Shown here: one piece after another, positions 23,762 through 31,736 of the stretch
Layout: each line of letters starts with the position of its first letter
How positions within the stretch are numbered: the first letter of the stretch is position 1
Source of the DNA: Flavobacteriales bacterium
GTDB lineage: Bacteria; Bacteroidota; Bacteroidia; CAIKAF01
Reading direction: 5' to 3'
DNA: 35,522 bases
NCBI GenBank assembly: GCA_025055575.1
Contig: JANWWP010000073.1
Span: forward strand, 1-35,522
Position numbers and translations under genes: made by a program
Notes under the pieces: generated by a model
Database searches by the model: none
Seen by the model: only the letters and a program-made list of their open reading frames with translations
Told to the model about the DNA's origin: nothing

Positions 23762-26700
23762 ATGACCCGTTCTCTTTCTGCCCTAATATGCTTTCTGAGT
23801 GGACTTGTGTATTTTCCTTTCCGAGGGTGGGCGGAGGGCCCTTTCTTTATTGAAAACAAGGGCCAGTGGCATACAGAAGCCACGCACCGCTGCCTGGTAT
23901 CCGGAGCTGCGCTTTTTCTTAGAAAAGACGGTTATTCCCATGTGCTCTACGACAAAACTATCCTGGAATCCTGGCATAACGGTACCAGCACCCCTGAAAA
24001 TAATCCGCTGAAATTGGTGCATGTTAAGGTGACCTACGGCTGGTTAAAACATTCGGAAGCAACGCTGGAAAATCTTGAAGAAACCCCTTATTATGAAAAT
24101 TATTTTGTCGGATCGGATCCGGCTTTTTGGGCATCTCGTGCCCGGTCTTTCCGGCGCGTCCACTTTGAATCTCCGGATCGAAAGTATCGCTTGGAATGGC
24201 TGAGTGGCCCTGGCGGACTCAAATACAACCTTGTGTTGATGCCGGGGTTTGAACCCCAACACCTCTTTCTGCGTTTTGAAGGAGCCCAGTCTCTGGCCAT
24301 AGATGAATCGGGCCGGCTTCTGGTGCGGACAGAAGGGGGCTATGTGCGCGAAGATCGTCCCCGAGCCTGGTATGCGGACAATCCTGATGAAGCCATTCCA
24401 TGCTGGTACGAAGTGGCTGAGGAGGGGCGTGTCTATTTCAGGTTTCCTGAGAGTGTGGACAGGCGCCGTTCGGTGGTGGTTGATCCAGTGGTATGGTATG
24501 GAAGTTATTCAGGGAGCGCTTCGGACAATTTTGGGTTTACGGCCACATACGATGCACAGGGCAATGTATTCATAGCCGGCAACGTCTTTAATGTGGGGTA
24601 TCCGGTGACGGTGGGTGTTTTTCAGCCGGCTTTTGCGGCCGGGCTTAACGATGTGTCCATCACCAAGTTGAATGCTACCCTCACGGCCAACCTATGGAGC
24701 ACCTACCTGGGTGGCAATGGTGCAGAAAATCCGCACAGTGTGGTGGTCAATAATTACGGAGATCTGTTTGTGATGGGCACCACGGGCTCCGCCAATTTTC
24801 CCACCACGCCGGGCTGTTTTGATAACAGCTTTAACGGAGGGAGTAGTATGAATGTCATTTATTCCTTTAACTATCCCCAAGGCTGCGATATCTTTATCAG
24901 CCGCATCAAGAGCGACGGATCCCAACTCCTGGCGAGCACTTTTGTAGGGGGCAGCGGCAACGACGGGGTCAATCTGGACAATGCATTGGACAATAATTAC
25001 GCCGATATCGCCCGGGGTGAGATAGACATTGATTTATTCAACAACATCTATGTGGCCTCCGTCACACAAAGCCAGAATTTTCCTGGGGTTCAGAACACCT
25101 TCGGGCCGGTGTTCGGGGGCGGTGGTCAGGATGCAGTATTGTTTAAAATGGACAACAATCTGACCACCCTAATCTGGGCGGGGTACCTGGGGGGCAGCAG
25201 CGCCGATGCCGCTTATTCACTGTCCATTGAAAAAACAGGGCATGTTCTTGTTTCAGGAGGCACGAGTTCAGCCAATTTTCCCGTCACAAACGTCCCGGGC
25301 TTTTCTACATACAACGGCAACGTGGACGGTTTTGTCAGCCGGATAAAATCCGACGGAACCGCCATCCTCACCTCTATTTACTTTGGAACCCCCCAGTTTG
25401 ACCAGGCCTATTTTGTGGAATCAGGTAAGTCAGGTGATGTGTATCTGTTTGGACAAACAACCCACACGGGGACACAATTGATCTTCAACGCCACCTATTC
25501 GGTGACCGGAGGAGGTCAGTTTGTGAGCAAGCTTTCGCCCGGCATGAATTCTATGATTTGGAGCACACAGTGGGGCACCACGCCCGGTCAGATCAACATC
25601 TCACCCACGGCTTTCCTGGTGGATGTGTGCAACAAAGTGTACATGAGCGGTTGGGGCGGCCAGGTGAACCAGTCCTACGTGCCCGGCAGTACCACCACGG
25701 GTTTGCCCACCACTGCAGGGGCGTTGCAAACCTCCACCACGGGCAGTGATTTTTATGTGATGGTCATGGAGGAAAATGCCGCCGGCCTGTACTATGCCAC
25801 TTTCTTCGGCGGACCCACCTCTGCAGAGCACGTGGATGGAGGTACCAGCCGGTTTAACCGAAAGGGTGAAATTTATCAGGCCGTGTGTGGCGGCTGCGGC
25901 GGTTGGTCCGATTTTCCCACTTCCCCTGGCGCCTGGTCGGCTACCAACAACTCCACCAACTGCAACAACGCCGTGTTTAAGATAAATTTTGACTTTCCCA
26001 CCCTGCTGGCGGATTTTACCGTGCCTCCGGCCCAATGCGCACCGGCCACTATCACATTCAATAATTTAAGTACCAACGGAATTACATATCAATGGAATTT
26101 TGGCAACGGCCAAACGTCCACCCAAACCAATCCGACAGTCACTTATACTTCCCCCGGCACTTACAACGTCACGCTTGTGGCTTTTAACAACACGGGCAAT
26201 ACCTGCAACGCGGTGGACAGTATGGTGAAACAAGTGTACATTTTTGGCAACAGTACTCAGCAGCAGCCCCCCGTGTATGTTTGCGATAACCAACCCACGC
26301 AAATCGGCTTTCCGCCATCGGGCGATCCTTCCGTCACCTACCAGTGGATCCCTGCCACGGGCCTCAGCAGTTCCTCAATATCAAATCCGATATTCAATCC
26401 GTTGGTTGGCAGCACCACCTATTCCGTCTTAATATCCAATTCCGTGTGCACGGACACTTTGATTCTGCCCGTCGTGGTGCAGCCTTTTCCCAATCTAAGT
26501 CTTAACGATACGACGGTTTGTGCTGGTCCTGTGCCCATCGGATTCCCAACGGTTATTCCGGGCGCTACGTATGTCTGGAGTCCGGCTTCGGGCCTGAGCG
26601 ATCCCAATTCTGCCAACCCTGTGGCGAATCTGACTCAGAGCGCTACATACACCGTCACTGTCACCCTGGGCAATTGCTCCACCACCGTGACCCGCACTCT

Positions 26701-27709
26701 CAACGTGATTTCCATCGGTAGTTTCAATACACCGGACACCACCATTTGCCGCGGCGATAGTTTTCAGGTGACGGACCTCCCGCTGAATCCCGGTCTCACG
26801 GCCCAGTGGAGCCCCGCCACCGGTTTGTCTTCAGCCACTTCTCTGCAGCCCTTTGCCAATCCCCTCACCACCACCACCTATACCATCATCATTTCCAACG
26901 GACAATGTACCGACACCCTGACCAAAACCATCCAGGTTATCGAATTCCCCGCCGAAGCGGGCAATGATACCACAATTTGTGCAGGGGATGCCATCGTCTT
27001 GGGGCCTGCCAGTCCTGTTCCGTTTTTATCTTACAATTGGTCGCCTTCCACAGGTCTAAGCGCTACGGATATACCCAATCCCTTGGCCAGCCCGGCCTCC
27101 ACAACCACCTACATTGTGTCCACATCGCTGGCATCCAACCCCCAGAGTTGTGTGCACAGCGACACGGTGCAGGTAAGCGTTTTTGCGGCTCCAGGCGGGG
27201 GCATCCTTTTTACGGAATACGCTTCCTGTCTGGGTTTGAGTGTGAAGGCTGAGCCCAATCCGCCAGGTGGATCAGGCAATTATACCTGGATTTTGCCCGA
27301 TGGCCAGACCGTTCAAGGCCCTCACGTCTTTATAGATGTGCCTTTTGAAACCACCATCCAGGTGGGTCTTGAGGTTCAGAACGGCCCTTGCCGGGATACG
27401 GTCTATTCCACTTTTGCAGCCAAACCGCTGGACCATTACTTTGGTAATATTGTGATGCCGAATGTGTTCACACCGGCCAGCTCCCCAACCCTGAACGATT
27501 GTTTTGCGCCGATCGGGTTATCCGAGTGTTTTGATTTGCTCGTGTACAACCGGTGGGGGAACTTAATTTTTGATTCCAGAGAATTGAACAAGAATTGTTG
27601 GGACGGCAAAGTTTGGAAATCTGATCAGATGGCCAGCGACGGGGTCTATTTCTATATTTTGGACGCCTTTGGCAGGACCTGGCATGGCACGGTCAGCCTG
27701 GTTCGTTAG
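23762..27709 (+). CDS. large T9SS cargo: DUF7948-like, SBBP-like propeller, PKD, Ig-like repeats, CHU_C tail
   Basis: A 1315-residue secreted surface protein. A signal peptide (about 1-24) is followed by FFIENKGQW and a domain (to about residue 240) like DUF7948 of Bacteroidota surface proteins. Residues about 245-690 hold repeated beta-propeller-type blades (FIAGNVF, WSTYLGGNGAEN, SANFPTT, AGYLGGSSADAAYS), similar to SBBP repeats. A PKD domain follows at about 750-815 (YQWNFGNGQTST ... SPGTYNVTLVAFNN). Four tandem Ig-like modules at about 840-1140 each carry W-x-P-x-(T/S)-G-L-S and NP. The last 87 residues are a CHU_C tail (NVFTPASSPTLND, YNRWGNLIFDS). It is likely an adhesin or matrix protein; no catalytic motif is seen. 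The next gene follows after only 14 bases. Confidence 0.92.
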   Translation: MTRSLSALICFLSGLVYFPFRGWAEGPFFIENKGQWHTEATHRCLVSGAALFLRKDGYSHVLYDKTILESWHNGTSTPENNPLKLVHVKVTYGWLKHSEATLENLEETPYYENYFVGSDPAFWASRARSFRRVHFESPDRKYRLEWLSGPGGLKYNLVLMPGFEPQHLFLRFEGAQSLAIDESGRLLVRTEGGYVREDRPRAWYADNPDEAIPCWYEVAEEGRVYFRFPESVDRRRSVVVDPVVWYGSYSGSASDNFGFTATYDAQGNVFIAGNVFNVGYPVTVGVFQPAFAAGLNDVSITKLNATLTANLWSTYLGGNGAENPHSVVVNNYGDLFVMGTTGSANFPTTPGCFDNSFNGGSSMNVIYSFNYPQGCDIFISRIKSDGSQLLASTFVGGSGNDGVNLDNALDNNYADIARGEIDIDLFNNIYVASVTQSQNFPGVQNTFGPVFGGGGQDAVLFKMDNNLTTLIWAGYLGGSSADAAYSLSIEKTGHVLVSGGTSSANFPVTNVPGFSTYNGNVDGFVSRIKSDGTAILTSIYFGTPQFDQAYFVESGKSGDVYLFGQTTHTGTQLIFNATYSVTGGGQFVSKLSPGMNSMIWSTQWGTTPGQINISPTAFLVDVCNKVYMSGWGGQVNQSYVPGSTTTGLPTTAGALQTSTTGSDFYVMVMEENAAGLYYATFFGGPTSAEHVDGGTSRFNRKGEIYQAVCGGCGGWSDFPTSPGAWSATNNSTNCNNAVFKINFDFPTLLADFTVPPAQCAPATITFNNLSTNGITYQWNFGNGQTSTQTNPTVTYTSPGTYNVTLVAFNNTGNTCNAVDSMVKQVYIFGNSTQQQPPVYVCDNQPTQIGFPPSGDPSVTYQWIPATGLSSSSISNPIFNPLVGSTTYSVLISNSVCTDTLILPVVVQPFPNLSLNDTTVCAGPVPIGFPTVIPGATYVWSPASGLSDPNSANPVANLTQSATYTVTVTLGNCSTTVTRTLNVISIGSFNTPDTTICRGDSFQVTDLPLNPGLTAQWSPATGLSSATSLQPFANPLTTTTYTIIISNGQCTDTLTKTIQVIEFPAEAGNDTTICAGDAIVLGPASPVPFLSYNWSPSTGLSATDIPNPLASPASTTTYIVSTSLASNPQSCVHSDTVQVSVFAAPGGGILFTEYASCLGLSVKAEPNPPGGSGNYTWILPDGQTVQGPHVFIDVPFETTIQVGLEVQNGPCRDTVYSTFAAKPLDHYFGNIVMPNVFTPASSPTLNDCFAPIGLSECFDLLVYNRWGNLIFDSRELNKNCWDGKVWKSDQMASDGVYFYILDAFGRTWHGTVSLVR

Positions 27710-27723
27710 TTTATTTGCTGCCC

Positions 27724-28773
27724 ATGGAAGAGTTTTCTCCCCGGCGGATCCGCCAGTTGGTGCTCCTGGGCATTCTGTTGGCGCTGGGTATCGTGTTGTT
27801 CCGCGAGTTATACTTTTTGCTCCCGGCTTTTTTAGGCGCCCTCACTTTATTTCTTCTTCTGGATAAGCCCTACCGTTGGCTTGCAGCACGCAAAGTGCCC
27901 CCGTTGGTGTCTTCCGTTTCTCTCATGATCGTGGCCTCAGGGGCCATCTTGTTACCCTTAGTCTGGTCGGCCTATGTGGTGATGCAGAAAATAGGGATGG
28001 ACCAATTGAGCCAGGAAAACCTTTTGCATCTGTTCACTTCCCTGGATGATGGATTTTATGATCTCACCGGATTTCATCTGACGGAAGAAAGCAACCTCAA
28101 GGCATTAGCCGGCTACGGGCAGCAAATTTTGCCCCAGTTGCTGGGGACATTGGGTCATGTGGGGGTGAATGTGGGCGTGATGTACTTTATACTTTTTTTC
28201 ATGCTCACAGAGAGAAAGTTGTTTTTACAGCTCATTTCCCGGCTGGTTCCATTGGAAAGCCGCTACTTGGGACGGCTACAGAAAGAGTTGGCCAGTCTCA
28301 TTCTGGTGAATGCTCTGGGCATCCCCCTGCTGGGATTGGTGCAGGCAGTGGTGGCCATGGGCGGCTATGCGCTGTTGGGTATTCCGGATGCCGTTTTCTG
28401 GGGCCTGATGACCGGCGTAGCCAGCGTGGTGCCGGTGGTGGGCACCATGCTGGTATGGATACCGATGGCTTTGTACTACGTTTCGCAAGAAGCGCCCCTC
28501 ACAGCCCTGTATGTGTTGCTGTATGGCTTTCTGGTCATTGGATCCAGCGACAATCTGATCCGTGCGATCCTTCAGAAACGTTTGGGAAATATTCATCCGC
28601 TCACCACCCTGCTGGGCGTTTTTGTGGGCCTAAGTCTGTTTGGATTTTTAGGGCTGATCTTTGGACCGGTGCTGATTTCTGCTTTTTTTCTTCTCCTGCG
28701 TTTTTATGCCGAAGAATTTGGTCACGGAGAAAGCACGTCCCACCAGCGCCCTGGTGCCCGGGACGGGACTTGA
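27724..28773 (+). CDS. AI-2E family (PerM/YdiK-like) transporter
   Basis: A 349-residue permease of the AI-2E family. Two N-terminal helices (RQLVLLGILLALGIVLF, FLLPAFLGALTLFLLLD) precede a soluble-like middle part. The C-terminal half has the family blocks GIPDAVFWGLMTGVASVVPVVGTMLVW and LLGVFVGLSLFGFLGLIFGPVL. Most members have unknown substrates; some export autoinducer-2 or Na+. The ATG at 27724 is used; a TTG at 27715 adds three residues. The final codons (about 28755-28773) run into the opposite-strand tRNA-Leu gene, and the stop TGA lies in the tRNA T-arm region. Confidence 0.88.
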   Translation: MEEFSPRRIRQLVLLGILLALGIVLFRELYFLLPAFLGALTLFLLLDKPYRWLAARKVPPLVSSVSLMIVASGAILLPLVWSAYVVMQKIGMDQLSQENLLHLFTSLDDGFYDLTGFHLTEESNLKALAGYGQQILPQLLGTLGHVGVNVGVMYFILFFMLTERKLFLQLISRLVPLESRYLGRLQKELASLILVNALGIPLLGLVQAVVAMGGYALLGIPDAVFWGLMTGVASVVPVVGTMLVWIPMALYYVSQEAPLTALYVLLYGFLVIGSSDNLIRAILQKRLGNIHPLTTLLGVFVGLSLFGFLGLIFGPVLISAFFLLLRFYAEEFGHGESTSHQRPGARDGT

Positions 28774-28838
28774 ACCCGTACAGCCTTGTGGGCCACAGGA
28801 TTTTAAGTCCTGCGTGTCTACCATTCCACCACCCGGGC
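28752..28838 (-). tRNA. tRNA-Leu (anticodon UAA), CCA encoded
   Basis: On the minus strand the acceptor stem GCCCGGG (28838-28832) pairs with CCCGGGC (28762-28756), followed by discriminator A and an encoded CCA (28754-28752). The anticodon arm is CAGGA-CTTAAAA-TCCTG, giving UAA. A long variable arm (about TGGCCCACAAGGCTGT) and a T-arm ACGGG-TTCAAGT-CCCGT fit tRNA-Leu. The mature length is 87 bases with CCA. The 3' end overlaps the AI-2E-type gene on the other strand. Confidence 0.95.
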
Positions 28839-28848
28839 TTGCGTTCTG

Positions 28849-28856
28849 CAAAAGTA
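28849..28856 (-). promoter_or_regulatory. candidate -7 box for tRNA-Leu
   Basis: TACTTTTG on the minus strand is an exact TAnnTTTG match, ending 10 bases before the mature tRNA 5' end at 28838. This distance would give a very short precursor leader. No clear -33 TTG is seen. Confidence 0.4.
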
Positions 28857-28975
28857 GTATGGAGCCTTACATCATCATTTTCTGGTAATAAATTTTTGGG
28901 AAAACAGCTTCATTGTGAAAAATTTTAGATGTTACAAAGAAATGCGGGATGGGAATTCGTGATTCTCTTCATGAG

Positions 28976-29854
28976 TTAATGTGTTGGTATGGCCAAATAA
29001 ATCCTTCGGTTCAAAAGATCGGTCATGACCGCCTCATTCTGGCTGCCGGCTTTTCGGTAGGCATGGTATAGGCGGGTGGTGGGATGCGCCTCTATATCCA
29101 TGCCCTGCACCACACATTCTTTCCCATCGGTTGGGCATCGGAGCCGGCCCTTTTCCTGAAGCTTTTTAAAAGTGGCCGCTTCCAGCTCCAGCGAAGCCTT
29201 TTGTCCAAAACTAAATTCCGGATGCACGACCAGGAGGGTATCGCCCAAGTTCAGTTTTTTTTTCAGAAAAGGACTCCACAGTTTGCCCTGCCACCGTCCT
29301 TCCCAGGCATGGGCGGAAGGAAAGCGCAGCCTACGCCGATGGCTGGAAACGACCGCCAGGCCTTGCATCGGGTAGAAAGCCCATACAGCCGCAGATAAAA
29401 AATTACATCCCAAAACCAGATCGGCATGGCAGGCTCTTAATAAGGAGTTCAGGCCCGCATCCGCTACAAAAGCATCCACCCCTTCAAACACCACAGCGCC
29501 GACCGTCACCTCCATCAGCGTGGTGATGGGCAAATCGGCGGGGGCAAGAAGATGGTGGAGCGGTGCGCGCGGCGAGCCCTGCCGCAGGCCCGGATAGTTT
29601 TTCAGCACTTCCGGCGAGAGGTACGAAGCGCTGCCCAGGCTCAGGATGGCTCTGTGCCTTCGAACGCTATCCCCCAGACCCACTTCCACTACGGGATACC
29701 CCATACAAATCTCCATGGAAAGGCTATCCAGATAGGCATGTTGCCGGGTGTAAGCTTCCGTCCAGTAATAATACCTTCCGGGCTGGGCCCAAAAGGCAAT
29801 ATCCTGAATGATGGTGAGCGCCAGGACCAGGCCGGCCAATTCCGCTTTAAACAT
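28976..29854 (-). CDS. retropepsin-like protein lacking the catalytic Asp (putative)
   Basis: A 292-residue protein with a weak N-terminal hydrophobic segment (AELAGLVLALTIIQDIAFW), so it is probably exported or membrane-tethered. The layout resembles Bacteroidota aspartyl-protease (retropepsin-like) proteins: PVVEVGLGDSVRRHRAIL, then a flap-like region, then ITTLMEVTVGAVVFEGVDAF and ADLVLGCNFLSAAVWAFYP, which matches the family's D-x-x-L-G-x-x-F-L-x-x-x-x-W block. Where the catalytic DTGAS should be, it reads LSLGSAS, with Ser for Asp. If the fold call is right it is a non-catalytic relative. I chose the ATG at 29854; a TTG at 29872 adds six residues. A second half rich in Lys/Arg is unassigned. 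Confidence 0.6.
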   Translation of the reverse strand: MFKAELAGLVLALTIIQDIAFWAQPGRYYYWTEAYTRQHAYLDSLSMEICMGYPVVEVGLGDSVRRHRAILSLGSASYLSPEVLKNYPGLRQGSPRAPLHHLLAPADLPITTLMEVTVGAVVFEGVDAFVADAGLNSLLRACHADLVLGCNFLSAAVWAFYPMQGLAVVSSHRRRLRFPSAHAWEGRWQGKLWSPFLKKKLNLGDTLLVVHPEFSFGQKASLELEAATFKKLQEKGRLRCPTDGKECVVQGMDIEAHPTTRLYHAYRKAGSQNEAVMTDLLNRRIYLAIPTH

Positions 29855-29908
29855 CTTCAGGTCAAATATCAAAAAATATTACAAAGAGGCCAGCTTTTAA
29901 AAATCGGT

Positions 29909-29916
29909 TATTTTTG
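29909..29916 (+). promoter_or_regulatory. candidate -7 box for the acyl-CoA synthetase gene
   Basis: TATTTTTG is an exact TAnnTTTG match, 17 bases before the ATG at 29934, in the divergent gap with the retropepsin-like gene. The -33 region has no TTG. Confidence 0.4.
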
Positions 29917-29933
29917 ACCTGATTCGATGTACC

Positions 29934-31736
29934 ATGCCAGAATTTAAATTGCTCTTCGAACTTCTGCCGTATGCCCGGGAAAAATACAATCTGGCCGACC
30001 AGTTGGCCTGTAAAAGAGACGGGAAATGGCACACCTATTCCCAGGATGATTTTATACGTATCACCGATCATCTGGCTTTTGGTTTGATGGCCGATGGTCT
30101 CCAGCCCGGGGATAAGGTGGCCATCATCTCCATGAACCGGCCGGAGTGGAATTTTGCCGATTTTGCCTGCATCAAATCCGGCCTGATTACCGTGCCGATG
30201 TATCCCACCCTGAGCTCCAAGGATTATGAATTTATTCTTAATGACGCGGAAGTGAAAGTAGTGTTCGTCGAGAATGCCGAGATTCTCGCGAAAGTGCAGG
30301 AAGTGCAGGAGCGGGTGCCCAGTCTCAAAAAAATTTATTCGTTCCAGGAAATGGCCGAAGTCGCCCACTGGAAAGCCTGTCTGCACCAGGGCGAGGAACA
30401 TCCTCAGCCGGAACGCCTGCAGGACATTCAAAATAGCATCCGGCCTTCGGATCTTTTCACCATTATTTACACCAGCGGCACCACGGGTGTGCCCAAGGGT
30501 GTGATGCTCACCCACAGCAACATCGTCAGCAACATCATCAGCGCATCAAAAATTTTCCCGGAGGGCAGGACGGCCTATACGAAAGCTTTGAGCTTTTTGC
30601 CCTTGTGTCACATTTTTGAGAGAATGGTCACCTTCGCCTACATGTATTTGGGCATCGCCATTTATTATGCCGAAAGCATGGACACCATCGGTGACAACCT
30701 GAAGGAGGTCAGGCCCCATTATTTCACCACCGTGCCGCGGCTTTTGGAAAAGGTATACGATAAAATTGTAGCCAAAGGCCAGGAGCTCACCGGTCTGAAA
30801 AAGAAATTATTCTTCTGGGCGCTGAATCTGGGCTTGCGTTACGAGTTGCATCACGCCAACGGATTCTGGTATCATCTCCAGTTGGCATTGGCCAATAAAA
30901 TCATCTTTAGCAAATGGCGCGAAGCCTTGGGAGGCAATGTCCAGTTTATTTTCAGCGGGGCAGCGGCCCTGCAACCGCGTTTGGCACGGGTTTTTACGGC
31001 GGCCGGAATTATTGTTTTGGAAGGTTACGGCCTGTCGGAAACCTCTCCGGTGGTGACGGCCAACCGGATTGAAGAAGAAAATCGCATGTTTGGCACCGTG
31101 GGAGTGCCCATTGATGATGTGGAGGTACGGATCGACACCCGGGATGGCGACTACAGACCGGGCGAAGGGGAAATCTGTGTGCGGGGGCCCAATGTGATGG
31201 CCGGCTACTACAAACGACCGGATCTCACCGCCGAAGTCATTGACAAAGACGGATGGTTTCACACCGGTGATGTGGGCATGTTGATCAATGGTCGTTTTCT
31301 CAAAATCACCGACCGTAAAAAAGAGGTGTTCAAAACCTCCGGCGGCAAATATGTGGCGCCTCAGCCCATGGAAAATAAGTTTAAGGAAAGTATCTACATC
31401 GAGCAGGTGATGGTGTTGGGCGAAAACCGAAAATTTCCCGCGGCTTTGATCGTGCCGGCCTGGGATGCGCTTAAAAAATGGGCGGATAGAAACGGACTGA
31501 AGTACGCCAACCACCAGGAGCTCATTGCTCAGGATTCCGTGAGAAAATTGTTTCAAAGCGAAGTGGATAAATACAATGCAGAATTTGGTTCTTGGGAACA
31601 GGTGAAAAAATTTGAACTGATACCTCACGACTGGTCGGTGGATGGAGGTGAAATGACCCCCACCCTCAAACTCCGCCGCAAGCCCATACTCGAAAAATAT
31701 GCCGCCCTGGTTGAGAAAATGTATACGGAGGCCTAA
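29934..31736 (+). CDS. long-chain acyl-CoA synthetase (AMP-forming)
   Basis: A 600-residue ANL-superfamily ligase that activates fatty acids through an acyl-adenylate and transfers them to CoA; its length and motifs fit the FadD15-like long-chain group. The phosphate-binding loop is YTSGTTGVPKG (from Tyr179), followed by VMLTHSN. The A5-like motif is GYGLSETSP, then DGWFHTGDVG. The FACS/A8 region is LKITDRKKEVFKTSGGKYVAP with the hinge in DRKKE. No membrane signal is seen. It has a divergent neighbour upstream and overlaps or abuts the M1 peptidase gene downstream. Confidence 0.93.
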   Translation: MPEFKLLFELLPYAREKYNLADQLACKRDGKWHTYSQDDFIRITDHLAFGLMADGLQPGDKVAIISMNRPEWNFADFACIKSGLITVPMYPTLSSKDYEFILNDAEVKVVFVENAEILAKVQEVQERVPSLKKIYSFQEMAEVAHWKACLHQGEEHPQPERLQDIQNSIRPSDLFTIIYTSGTTGVPKGVMLTHSNIVSNIISASKIFPEGRTAYTKALSFLPLCHIFERMVTFAYMYLGIAIYYAESMDTIGDNLKEVRPHYFTTVPRLLEKVYDKIVAKGQELTGLKKKLFFWALNLGLRYELHHANGFWYHLQLALANKIIFSKWREALGGNVQFIFSGAAALQPRLARVFTAAGIIVLEGYGLSETSPVVTANRIEEENRMFGTVGVPIDDVEVRIDTRDGDYRPGEGEICVRGPNVMAGYYKRPDLTAEVIDKDGWFHTGDVGMLINGRFLKITDRKKEVFKTSGGKYVAPQPMENKFKESIYIEQVMVLGENRKFPAALIVPAWDALKKWADRNGLKYANHQELIAQDSVRKLFQSEVDKYNAEFGSWEQVKKFELIPHDWSVDGGEMTPTLKLRRKPILEKYAALVEKMYTEA

